The notes under the pieces are model-generated. The model was not told where the DNA came from. It was given only the letters and a program-made list of their open reading frames with translations, and did no database searches. Below are positions 54,177 through 62,711 of a stretch of DNA of 64,000 bases, piece by piece. The DNA lies in assembly GCF_014646695.1 (NCBI RefSeq), contig NZ_BMNT01000030.1, positions 47,961 to 111,960 of the forward strand, read 5' to 3'. Position 1 is the first letter of the stretch; each line of letters begins with the position of its first letter. The stretch comes from Sphaerisporangium melleum (GTDB lineage: Bacteria > Actinomycetota > Actinomycetes > Streptosporangiales > Streptosporangiaceae). Made by a program: the position numbers and the translations under genes.

Positions 54177-54755
54177 TTAAGCATAACGATTTCTGTCAAT
54201 TCCAGGAGTCAGGGCCTCGATAAATCTCAACACGTCAGGAGTTGAAGCTTCATGCGGAGCTGTAGAAGCGGAAGGTGCATCCAAATGATCGATGGTTTGA
54301 CCTTTACGATCGGCCCTCTTGTGGCTCTCTTTAGGGTCGAATTCTTCGGGGTCGAACAACGTGTCGCATTCCCAGGGGGTTTTGGTCGATGGTGACCTGC
54401 TTTCGCCCGGCATGCCGCTGGCGCGAGGCTGGTTGGCACGGCAGAAGGATTCGTACAGCTCGATTAAGATTTGCCGCTGGCGAGCGTCCAAGACTTGGTC
54501 GGTCTGCAACGCAGCAATGACTTCAGGCATCTCGCCGGTCTCGGCATCCGCCAGGAGTACCCGTACGTTGACGCTTAATGCCTTAGCAATCTTGTCGACT
54601 ACCTCAGCGCTTGGATCACGCAAACCGCGTTCAATCTGGCTGAGATAGGGGTTGGAAATCCCCGCATCCTCGGCCAGCTGCCTTAGGGATACCGCGGCAC
54701 GCATCCGGTGGCGTCGGATGGAGTGGCCTATGGAGGAGCTCCTTGGAGACGACAT
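54177..54755 (-). CDS. XRE-family regulator
   Basis: 192 residues from ATG 54755. A classic HTH at about residues 12-65: SIRRHRMRAAVSLRQLAEDA and GISNPYLSQIERGLRDPSAE. The C-terminal part (PDVLRFIEALTPGIDRNRY) is not a known domain. It is divergent from the phosphorothioation operon across about 800 bases, so it may regulate the island. Codon usage is less GC-biased than that of the left half of the window. Confidence 0.85.
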   Translation of the reverse strand: MSSPRSSSIGHSIRRHRMRAAVSLRQLAEDAGISNPYLSQIERGLRDPSAEVVDKIAKALSVNVRVLLADAETGEMPEVIAALQTDQVLDARQRQILIELYESFCRANQPRASGMPGESRSPSTKTPWECDTLFDPEEFDPKESHKRADRKGQTIDHLDAPSASTAPHEASTPDVLRFIEALTPGIDRNRYA

Positions 54756-55557
54756 GCGATCAAGTTTGCCGCCTCAGACTTGGCGCCGCTGGGGCGCCGG
54801 ATGACGAAATGGTTACAGGTAAGCTGACGAAGAGGAACGACACCGTCCGCGGGTAGGTGGTTCACCTTGCCCAAGGAGTCTCGTTGACACTCCGTCTCGG
54901 AGTGTTCCGGCGGGTTGGGGTGGCGAGAGGTCTATCTACTCACGCGTCACTCCCTCTTCGCTTCTTCTGCGAAGTCCGCTCGCGGAGCCTGCGACCGTTT
55001 GCCTGGTCTGGAGGTCGCGTCGGCGCAGATCGTCCAGGTCTTGATGTTGGGCACAAGTCCTCGGTGCTAGGGGACGGCACTCCAGCCCAGACGATTGCCG
55101 TGGCGGACCGACTCGACTCGGTGTTGGCTGTGAGCCCGATAGTCAGTGTGGTGTCAGCGTCGTTCGCCAAATAGGCGCCTGGCTCCGAGCTAGCGCTGTG
55201 TTTCGTACAGATCTGACGCTCATTGCTCCCTGATTCTGGGCTGGTGCGTCGGACTGCAGGGATGCATCGGTTTGGACGGCATGGCCGTGTCCATGAAAAC
55301 CCAACGTCGTTGTCGGTTTCGATGCGGGCGGGCCGGCATCGCCGAGGCTGGAACAAATGGGCGGATCCATGCCATCTAGTGTTGTACGGGACGGAACGCT
55401 GAAGTAGATCTTGTCCTGGCTCCGTGAGGTAGAGCGCGGCGCCAAGGATTCGGTCCGGTAGACGGTTGCTCCATTGCAGGATCGAGGGTAGACCCTGAAC
55501 TTCGTCGCCTTCTCCTGATAGACATGGGTCGCATGGATATCAAATGAGGAGGCGCTG
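54756..55557. promoter_or_regulatory. Leader region before the phosphorothioation operon
   Basis: An 800-base region without a convincing gene; the 105-codon frame from GTG 54857 lacks family features. A hairpin lies at 54887-54905. The promoter of the operon is probably here, but I cannot place it. A strong ribosome site, GAGGAGG, precedes GTG 55558. Confidence 0.4.
54887..54905 (+). other. Perfect 8-bp hairpin in the operon leader
   Basis: ACACTCCG/CGGAGTGT with a 3-base loop (TCT) directly after TTGAC. It could be an operator dyad or a transcript hairpin. Confidence 0.5.
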
Positions 55558-57819
55558 GTGGTCTTCGGTGGCGTCTTGGAGGAGCTCCGGGCAATCTCCG
55601 AGCGGGGCGCGCGAGCTGCGAGAGCCGCTGAATGTGCTCTTCGCTTAGCGCAGGTTGAGACTGACGACCCGATCGGTGTGCTCCTAGCAGTCGATCTCCT
55701 TCCGTCCCTCGATGTCGGGCGCCGGTGCGCCACAGGCAGAGCACGGAGGGTATTGAGCGCCGTCGGCCTCTCCACGCTCTCATCACTACTGAAGGTCTCC
55801 GTGCCGACACTCTGGGAGCTTAAGGGCTGTGGTGACCGAAGCGTCACAGATATCCTCACTGCGGTTCTGCTGACCGCAACGGATGCGAGTGCGCACGACT
55901 TGAAGTGCATGGACCCCGTCCAGGCGACCTTTGTCATGGAGTTGAGCGAGTCGCCTGCTCCTGAGGATCGTCACCGTCTACTGATCAGGCGGGCGAAGCA
56001 ACTCGCGGCTAGCGAGAGCCAGGACCCTCTAGGTCGTCTCCTTGGTGTGGAGCGTCCGGATCATCGTGATGTTCGTCCCCGATGCGGGTCGATCCGTTCC
56101 GTGGGTGTTCTAAATGCCAACGGGCTTGCTACTGTCTCCCATCTTGCACCGCTGTCCGTGCAGGATCTTTGGGATCTGCAGGGGAGTGGCTTAGACGTAG
56201 TCCAAGACATCTTGCAGGCCCTCATCGTCACAGTCACAGAAGGCATTGGCACGACGGACGACGAGGTCGTCGTCGAAGCGGATGTCGACCCTGATACGAC
56301 GCTCGCGGATCTGCTCGAACTGTGGGTCTCACAGCTCGACGACCGCCAGCTGGCGACCTTCCGGCATCGGGTTGTCTCTCGTGATCAGACGTTGGATGAC
56401 CTGGGGAAAGAGTTCGGGGTGAGCCGGGAGAGGATCAGGCAGGTTGAGCAGAGGGTCGTCGAGGACTTTGAAGCCTGGCGGGAGAGTACGGCTGTGCAGT
56501 GGCGCCTGAAGGCGCTTGAGACAGAGGTGAGGGCCGCCGTCCCCACCTTGATCGGACTGGCTGCTCTAACTCAACGATTCCCGCAGCTCAGGGAGGAGCT
56601 TCGCTTTATTGGACCGAGGCTTGGCGATGTTGTCGGGGTGCTGTTTCCCAGTCTGTATGTGGAGGAAGAATGGGTGGCGACACGGCCGCTGCCAGACCTC
56701 CGGGACGAGACAGTTCGTGCAGCAGCGGAAGCCAACCTCGACACCTTCCGCGATCAAATCTCGCTGCATGGTGAGGAGTGGGCTCGGTGGTTGGACTCGT
56801 GTGGTCTGCGGAGCGTCGGCAGCCTGGTTGTACGAAAGACTGCCTCTCAACCAGAACTCGCGGTAGCGGTTCTGCGTCAAGCGGGGCATCCCATGCGGAC
56901 GGAAGAGATCGCCGAACTTCTCGGGCTCGACGCTATCCGGTCACTGCGTAACCGGCTCCTGGACGACGAGCGGATCGCTCGGGTAGGGCCGAACTCCTTT
57001 GGGCTGCCGGAGTGGCAGCTCGAAACTTATGAGGGCATCCGTGATGAGATTGTGCAGCGGATCGAGCGTGCTGGCGGACGGGCATGGCTCCCCGCCGTTG
57101 TGGATGAGCTCGTGGAGCAGTTTGGAGTCTCTCCGCGCAGCGTCCGGGCATACGCCACACGGAAGGAGTTTGTTCGCACGGATGGATGGATCAGTCTCGC
57201 GGGCCAAGGATCTGCAGCGCCTGGACGTCCGCGGACTGCGATGGCAACGCCTGCGGAAACCCGGCGCTGCTTCCTTTATAAGGGTCTGTGGTGGTTCCGC
57301 GTCGACGTTCGTAAAGACCTACTTCGCGGGTCAGGGCTGACAGCCCCAGTGGGTGTCATGACCCTCTTTCAAGTTGCTGAAGGAGCAGAACGCGTCCTCT
57401 CAGCCCTAGGTCAGGACATCCGGTTCTCCTGGACAGCGGCGCAGCCACAGATCGGCAGCCTCCGCCCGATCGCTTCGAGGCTCGACGCGAAGGAAGGTGA
57501 TGTTCTTTGGCTGACGCCGACAGGCGGTGGTGCAGTCCGGGTCCGGTTGGTTCGGGGCTGGAAGAAGGGTGAAGATGATGAGGTCGCCATCCGTACCGGT
57601 GTCCCTCGCGGTCTGACCGGAGAGGACCTTCGCGTAGCGGTAGCCGGCGCGCTCATGCTCCCCGAAGAAACCTCCTGGGAGACGCTGGTCACGACGTTGC
57701 GCTCCCGGGGCGACTTGGAGCTAGCTGAAGTAGTGGAGGCGTACACCGTGAGCAGTGCGGCACGACCGGGTGCCGTCCCCGACCTGGGTGACTTTTTCGC
57801 AGCCCTGGATGGTCGGTGA
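55558..57819 (+). CDS. Sigma-region-4-like DNA-binding protein of the phosphorothioation operon
   Basis: 753 residues from GTG 55558 behind GAGGAGG. The N-terminus has two similar modules of about 90 residues, each ending in a helix-hairpin-helix/alpha-CTD-like piece (LSTLSSLLKVSVPTLWELKG and LATVSHLAPLSVQDLWDLQG). Then comes a sigma-70 region 4 HTH (QTLDDLGKEFGVSRERIRQV, about residues 275-300). The C-terminal half has winged-helix-like sections (GHPMRTEEIAELLGLDAIRS; RAWLPAVVDELVEQFGVSPR). No sigma region 2 is present, so it is not a sigma factor. The stop overlaps the helicase start. A DNA-binding component or regulator of the Dnd-linked system is inferred. Confidence 0.82.
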   Translation: MVFGGVLEELRAISERGARAARAAECALRLAQVETDDPIGVLLAVDLLPSLDVGRRCATGRARRVLSAVGLSTLSSLLKVSVPTLWELKGCGDRSVTDILTAVLLTATDASAHDLKCMDPVQATFVMELSESPAPEDRHRLLIRRAKQLAASESQDPLGRLLGVERPDHRDVRPRCGSIRSVGVLNANGLATVSHLAPLSVQDLWDLQGSGLDVVQDILQALIVTVTEGIGTTDDEVVVEADVDPDTTLADLLELWVSQLDDRQLATFRHRVVSRDQTLDDLGKEFGVSRERIRQVEQRVVEDFEAWRESTAVQWRLKALETEVRAAVPTLIGLAALTQRFPQLREELRFIGPRLGDVVGVLFPSLYVEEEWVATRPLPDLRDETVRAAAEANLDTFRDQISLHGEEWARWLDSCGLRSVGSLVVRKTASQPELAVAVLRQAGHPMRTEEIAELLGLDAIRSLRNRLLDDERIARVGPNSFGLPEWQLETYEGIRDEIVQRIERAGGRAWLPAVVDELVEQFGVSPRSVRAYATRKEFVRTDGWISLAGQGSAAPGRPRTAMATPAETRRCFLYKGLWWFRVDVRKDLLRGSGLTAPVGVMTLFQVAEGAERVLSALGQDIRFSWTAAQPQIGSLRPIASRLDAKEGDVLWLTPTGGGAVRVRLVRGWKKGEDDEVAIRTGVPRGLTGEDLRVAVAGALMLPEETSWETLVTTLRSRGDLELAEVVEAYTVSSAARPGAVPDLGDFFAALDGR

Positions 57820-59954
57820 TGGCAGAAACGCTGCGGAGCCTCGATATCGAGGACAGTTACCGCAGCAACCGCAGCAATATCGTGGGAGAGTTCTACATCC
57901 CATGTCTCTCTCACGCGACCCGGTACGATCGGGCCGTCGGCTACTTCACCAGCAAGGCGCTGTCTCTCGTTTCCCGCGGACTGGAGAGCTTCCAGCGTAA
58001 TGGCGGTCGGATGCGGCTGATTGCAAGCCCTTACCTTACCGAGAGTGATATCGAGGAGATTCGCTCCGGGTATGCGTACCGGGATGTGATCGCCAATGCG
58101 GTCATCCGTGAGTTGGACCCGGACGCTGACCGTTCGGCGAGGGAACTTGCCGGACTGGGGCTGTTGGGCCAGCTTGTCGCGCAGGGCACGCTGGATGTAA
58201 AGATCGCCATTGTTCACGGGCGGGAAGGGCTCGCGCTGTTCCATGAGAAGATCGGTTTGATCGCCGACCAGTATGGCGACGAAGTCGCCTTCACCGGCTC
58301 AATGAACGAGACAGGGTCCGCTTTCCTCGATAATTTCGAATCTATCCACGTGTTCAAGTCGTGGCTAACAAGCGACAAGGGTCGAGTTGGCACGATACGC
58401 GCGGACTTCGAGGAGCTCTGGGTCGGGCGCACACCTCGGCTTGAAGTGATGGATTTCCCCATGGTGGCTCGTGAGCGCTTCGTCGCCCTGGGAGAGCGGG
58501 CGCTCGAACTCAGGCCGCAGGACAGCGATCGCGAACCTCGCCTGCTCGTGGTCTCGGAGGACGCGACCACCCTTGGCTGGGCCCGGATACCGCGCGGCAT
58601 CGAACTGCGGGACTACCAGAAGACGGCCATCACCAAGTGGCTCAGCGCGAACGGCCGTGGGATGTTCCAGATGGCGACCGGCACCGGAAAGACGATCACC
58701 GCACTGGCGGCCCTCGACCAGGTCGGCCGGCAGCTTCATCCTCGCAATGGATCCCTCGTGACTGTGATCGTCGTACCACTGCTCGACCTTGCCGAGCAGT
58801 GGTCCGCGGAGCTTCGCAACTTCGGTGTGGTGCCGATCAAGTGTCGCGACGCTGCCAAGTCGTGGGAGCCCGCTGTACGCAATGCTCTCGCTGCTCTCCA
58901 TGCGAAGGGGCGGGGCAGCGTCACGCTGGTGGTCACCAATAAGACCTTCCAGGGGGCAGCCTTCCAGGCGGTTCTGAGCGGTATCGCCCTGCCGCTGCTG
59001 GTGGTCGCCGATGAAGCACACCATCTGGGGGCCGAGCACCTGCGCTCCTCGCTCCCTGAGCACGCACAGTTCCGGCTCGCTCTCTCGGCAACGCCGGAGC
59101 GTTGGTTCGATCCGCTGGGAACGGACGCGCTGAAAGATTACTTCGGGGAGACCCTCATCCAGCTGGGTCTGAAGGAAGCCATCGATCTCGGTGCGCTGAC
59201 AAGGTATCGCTACTACCCGATCCTCGTTTCCCTCGCGGACGACGAGGTCGAGCAATACACCGAGCTCACCGTCAAGATCGGAGCCTTGATCCGTTCTAAG
59301 GACCCGGAATCGGTGGCTGACGACGACTCCTCGCCGCTGGGACTGCTGCTGGGTAAGCGGGCCAAAGTCTTGGGACACGCTCGAGCGAAGCTGCCGGCTC
59401 TCCGGCAGGCCCTGGAGCAGCACCGAGAGAGCTGGTTTCAGCTGATCTACTGCGCCGAGGGTGGAGTCCCTCTCCTTGAGGGCGGTACAGGCCCTCGGCA
59501 GGTTGACCAGGTCATGCAGTTGGTCGGTCACAAGATGGGACTCAAGGCCCATCCGTTCACCTCACGTGAGGACAAGCGGGAGCGCAGAGATCTGCTCCGT
59601 GCGTTCGCGACAGGGCGTGACCTGCAGGTCTTGGTCTCGATGAGGTGTCTCGACGAGGGGGTTGACCTACCGGATGCCCGTGTCGCTTACATGCTGGCCA
59701 GCAGCACGAACCCGAGGCAGTTCATCCAGCGTCGCGGTCGGATTCTCAGACGGGCACCTGGGAAGACGAATGCGGAGGTTATCGACTTCGTGGTCGCCCC
59801 TCCACAGGATCCGGCTCTGTTCGAGACCGAGCGTGCACTCTTCCGTAGAGAGCTCGCTAGATGCGTAGAATTTGCTGGATACGCGGATAATCACGGCGAG
59901 GCTCTGGCGCAATTGAGGGACCTGCGTGACTACTACCAGCTTCTCGACGTGTGA
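57819..59954 (+). CDS. PLD-helicase, Dnd-system restriction-enzyme-like
   Basis: 711 residues from ATG 57819, overlapping the previous stop. The N-terminal phospholipase D-like nuclease domain has the H-x-K motif at His142 (LFHEKIGLIADQYGDEVAFT then GSMNE). The C-terminal superfamily 2 helicase has Walker A MATGTGKT (about residue 285), DEAH in VVADEAHH (about 397), LALSATPERW and motif VI QFIQRRGRILRR. This fits the phosphorothioation-linked family annotated as a Dnd system restriction enzyme, by recollection. It would cut or unwind DNA that lacks the modification. Confidence 0.87.
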   Translation: MAETLRSLDIEDSYRSNRSNIVGEFYIPCLSHATRYDRAVGYFTSKALSLVSRGLESFQRNGGRMRLIASPYLTESDIEEIRSGYAYRDVIANAVIRELDPDADRSARELAGLGLLGQLVAQGTLDVKIAIVHGREGLALFHEKIGLIADQYGDEVAFTGSMNETGSAFLDNFESIHVFKSWLTSDKGRVGTIRADFEELWVGRTPRLEVMDFPMVARERFVALGERALELRPQDSDREPRLLVVSEDATTLGWARIPRGIELRDYQKTAITKWLSANGRGMFQMATGTGKTITALAALDQVGRQLHPRNGSLVTVIVVPLLDLAEQWSAELRNFGVVPIKCRDAAKSWEPAVRNALAALHAKGRGSVTLVVTNKTFQGAAFQAVLSGIALPLLVVADEAHHLGAEHLRSSLPEHAQFRLALSATPERWFDPLGTDALKDYFGETLIQLGLKEAIDLGALTRYRYYPILVSLADDEVEQYTELTVKIGALIRSKDPESVADDDSSPLGLLLGKRAKVLGHARAKLPALRQALEQHRESWFQLIYCAEGGVPLLEGGTGPRQVDQVMQLVGHKMGLKAHPFTSREDKRERRDLLRAFATGRDLQVLVSMRCLDEGVDLPDARVAYMLASSTNPRQFIQRRGRILRRAPGKTNAEVIDFVVAPPQDPALFETERALFRRELARCVEFAGYADNHGEALAQLRDLRDYYQLLDV

Positions 59955-59970
59955 AGGGTGGAAACGAAGA

Positions 59971-60153
59971 GTGAACGACCAGAGCGAACGCGAGATCGTG
60001 GGTCGTATCTACGCCGATCTGAGCAATGAGGCGAAGCGCCTGGTTGTGGACGTCCTGACCTTGGAGAAGGAGAGTCTCCACCTCAAGGACACGGCTGCAG
60101 CTCGCAGCGTGAGTGATCAGATCATCCGGAAGGTCGAGGGCATCGTCAAGTGA
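59971..60153 (+). CDS. Small 60-residue protein between helicase and DndD
   Basis: GTG 59971 (MNDQSEREIVGRIYADL) with GAAG upstream; the stop overlaps the DndD start (GTGA). The protein is short, helical and charged (KRLVVDVLTLEKESLHLKD), with no recognised domain. The frame extends to 59926, but that part overlaps the end of the helicase gene. The tight coupling supports expression. A DndD partner or accessory is possible. Confidence 0.72.
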   Translation: MNDQSEREIVGRIYADLSNEAKRLVVDVLTLEKESLHLKDTAAARSVSDQIIRKVEGIVK

Positions 60154-62222
60154 AGCTCCTGTCCATCGAACTCGAGAACTTCCGGCCGTACGGTGGGAGA
60201 CACCGTCTTTCATTCGCTCAGGAGCTTGGCCACAACGTCACACTCGTCTATGGCACCAATGGCGGGGGCAAGACGACCCTCCTCAACGCCTTCACGTGGG
60301 CTCTTTACGGCCGGCTCAGCTCCGACGTTGAGCAGCAGGATCGACTGATCAACAATAGGGTCTGGCAGGATGCACGGGTCGGCAGCCAGATCGAGATGTC
60401 CGTAGCGGTCGAGTTCGAGCACGAGGGTCGTGTCTACACTGCCCGTCGTCATCTCTCGGCGGAGAAGCACGGGTCCGACCAGAGGCTTCCTCGGCCACAG
60501 CTCACTCTGCATGAGCGAGATGAGAGAGGCTTCTCCAAGGAGCTCGAGAACAATGCTCAGGGGCACATCGACAAGATCCTCCCCGAGCGGCTGAGCCGGT
60601 TCTTCTTCGTGAACGGTGAGCGCATTGAGCAGCTCGTACGCAAGGAGGCGTACGCAGAGATCCAGCACGCCATTAAGACGCTCCTTGGCCTGGAGCAGCT
60701 GGAGCGTGCGCTGAAGCACCTACCGCTCGCGGCCAACAAGCTGCGGCACCAGTTGAAGTCCGAGGATGCGGACAGCCAGCAAGCGGAGCGCCTCGCCGGC
60801 GAGATCGACGCGATCCTCAAGGAGACCGAGGACAAGAAGCAGGAGAAGGAGTCCCTCAGAACCGAGGTCCAGCATCTGAAAGACGAGATTGACCTGCTCT
60901 CCGCTCGTCTCAAGTCGCTAGACGGTGCGAAGCAGTTACAGCAGGAGCGTGAGCGGCTGGAGCAAGAGCGGGAGAGCGTCCACGCCTCACTTCGGAAACT
61001 GGAAGACGACCGAGCACGTGTTCTCGCGGAATCGGGTTACCTGGTCTTCCTACCCGATCTACCCCAACAGATCGTCGCGGCATGTGACGCGCTCCGAGAG
61101 AAGGGGCAGCTGCCCGCGCCACTGAAGCGTGCCTTCATCGACGATCTCCTCACGGATGGCGTTTGCATCTGCGGGACGCATCTTCCGGAAGGCTCCCCAG
61201 AGCGTGTCGCGCTGGAAGCCTGGCGCGCCAAGGCAGGCCTGGCTGAGGTAGAAGCCGCGTGGAACCAGCTCCGTGGCAACGTAGGCACTCTCGAGGAACG
61301 CCGGTCGACGATGCTCGACCGGCTATTCGACGCCGACCGTCTGATCGGAGAGGCGTCCGACAAGGAACGTAGCCTGGTGGAGCAGCTCAACGAGGTCTCC
61401 ATCGAGCTCAAGAAGCTTCCTCGGGAAGACATCAACGCCATTGAGGTCAAGCGTGGGGAGCTGATCGACAAGCTCAGCGAGACGAGTCGTAGGCTCGGGG
61501 GGATTGACGAGCACCTGGGGCTCTTGGCCGCCCAGAAGAAGCAGAAGGAAGAGCAGGTCGACAAGCTTCAGGTCAAGGACGTAAACAACCAGCGCATCCA
61601 GCGTCGTATCGCCGTGATCCGTGAAACGGAAAACGCGCTGAGGCAGATCCTCGAACTGCTATCGGACAGCATCCGCCGCCGGCTGGACACCCGGATTCGA
61701 GGCCTCTTCAAGCAAGCGTCCCTCAAGAACTACGAACCTGAGCTGACTGGTGACTTCCAGCTGGAGTACTGGGAGCGGGTGGGAGGCGACTCCATGCCCG
61801 CCCCCAAGTCGACCGGTGAGAACATGCTGCTTTCGCTCTCTTTTGTGGGGGCGATCGCACAGGAGTGCCGCGATGCCGCCACGAACGCGAACCCCTTTTT
61901 CGGTGGAGTGGGTGGTGAATATCCTGTGGTCATGGACGCGGTCTTTGGAAACCTCGATGATGACTACCGGCGCCAGATCGCCAAGTTCCTCCCCGAGATG
62001 ACCTCTCAGGTGGTTGTGCTTTCCAGTAAGGCGCAGGCCGACGGGGTCGCCGAAGAGGCGCTCGCACAACGGATCGGGAAGCAGTACATCATCACTACCC
62101 ACACCACCAAGACCGACCTCACGGACGTCACAGAGAAGATCAGTGTGAGCGGAAGAGATTATCCGTACCAGGTGGTGGGCTCGTCCTTCGACGGAGCGGA
62201 GTTCACCGAGGTGACGTCATGA
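60150..62222 (+). CDS. dndD: DndD-like SMC-family ATPase
   Basis: 690 residues from GTG 60150. SMC/Rad50-type ATPase: N-terminal Walker A GTNGGGKTTLLNAF (residues 35-42), central coiled coils (about 180-300 and 370-540) around a short CxC hook (GVCICGTHLP, about 338-342), and a C-terminal signature LLSLSFVGAIA and Walker B YPVVMDAVFGNLDDD (about 593-600). DndD is the ATPase of the DNA phosphorothioate modification complex; some relatives act in restriction. It overlaps the small 60-residue gene and the following gene by 4 bases each. Naming rests on family and operon context. Confidence 0.88.
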   Translation: MKLLSIELENFRPYGGRHRLSFAQELGHNVTLVYGTNGGGKTTLLNAFTWALYGRLSSDVEQQDRLINNRVWQDARVGSQIEMSVAVEFEHEGRVYTARRHLSAEKHGSDQRLPRPQLTLHERDERGFSKELENNAQGHIDKILPERLSRFFFVNGERIEQLVRKEAYAEIQHAIKTLLGLEQLERALKHLPLAANKLRHQLKSEDADSQQAERLAGEIDAILKETEDKKQEKESLRTEVQHLKDEIDLLSARLKSLDGAKQLQQERERLEQERESVHASLRKLEDDRARVLAESGYLVFLPDLPQQIVAACDALREKGQLPAPLKRAFIDDLLTDGVCICGTHLPEGSPERVALEAWRAKAGLAEVEAAWNQLRGNVGTLEERRSTMLDRLFDADRLIGEASDKERSLVEQLNEVSIELKKLPREDINAIEVKRGELIDKLSETSRRLGGIDEHLGLLAAQKKQKEEQVDKLQVKDVNNQRIQRRIAVIRETENALRQILELLSDSIRRRLDTRIRGLFKQASLKNYEPELTGDFQLEYWERVGGDSMPAPKSTGENMLLSLSFVGAIAQECRDAATNANPFFGGVGGEYPVVMDAVFGNLDDDYRRQIAKFLPEMTSQVVVLSSKAQADGVAEEALAQRIGKQYIITTHTTKTDLTDVTEKISVSGRDYPYQVVGSSFDGAEFTEVTS

Positions 62223-62701
62223 CGACTACCGCCAGCGAGCAGCGGGTCCGGCGGCCGAAGGCGCACGAGAAGCTGATCCAGCAGCTGATGAAGGACGGTG
62301 ACGGCCCGTTCCCCAGCATGGCCACGACGATGCTGTTCGCCGCCTCGGTCGGCTTCGCCAATGACAGGTGGGAAGAGTTCACGGAGGCGGGGGAACCTAT
62401 CCGATATGAGGTCTTCCGGCGGTCGGCCACTGCCGAAGCCTTCATCGACTCCCTCGGCGTCCTCAGGCACCCCGGAGATCCCAGCATCCTCAGCGAGGAG
62501 CGGCTTGGTGAGCGGCTGACGATCTTCGAAGGGTATGCCAACGGCGGGTTCAATTACATCCAGGGGCAGATCAACGCCAGCAAGTCCCGGGTCATGGACG
62601 TCCTGCTTGAGATGGTTCGTCAGGCTGGGCGTACCGGGGGAGAATCCAGTCTTCCCCTGGTTCTGGACCAATTCTTCAGCCCACCAGTCTTCCCGACCTG
62701 A
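62219..62701 (+). CDS. DNA phosphorothioation-associated protein 4
   Basis: 160 residues from ATG 62219, in the ATGA overlap with dndD. It matches my recollection of the family called Dnd-associated protein 4: RVRRPKAHEKLIQQLMKDGD and FANDRWEEFTEAGEPIRYEV near the start, then LTIFEGYANGGFNYIQGQI. It has no known catalytic motif and its molecular role is unknown. Its position in a run of overlapping Dnd-linked genes strongly supports the call. Confidence 0.83.
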   Translation: MTTTASEQRVRRPKAHEKLIQQLMKDGDGPFPSMATTMLFAASVGFANDRWEEFTEAGEPIRYEVFRRSATAEAFIDSLGVLRHPGDPSILSEERLGERLTIFEGYANGGFNYIQGQINASKSRVMDVLLEMVRQAGRTGGESSLPLVLDQFFSPPVFPT

Positions 62702-62711
62702 TGATGAGGAA

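Noticed and set aside
54857-55174. 105-codon plus-strand ORF before the phosphorothioation operon
   Set aside because: No family features; starts at GTG without a clear ribosome site and overlaps a hairpin; kept only as leader region.
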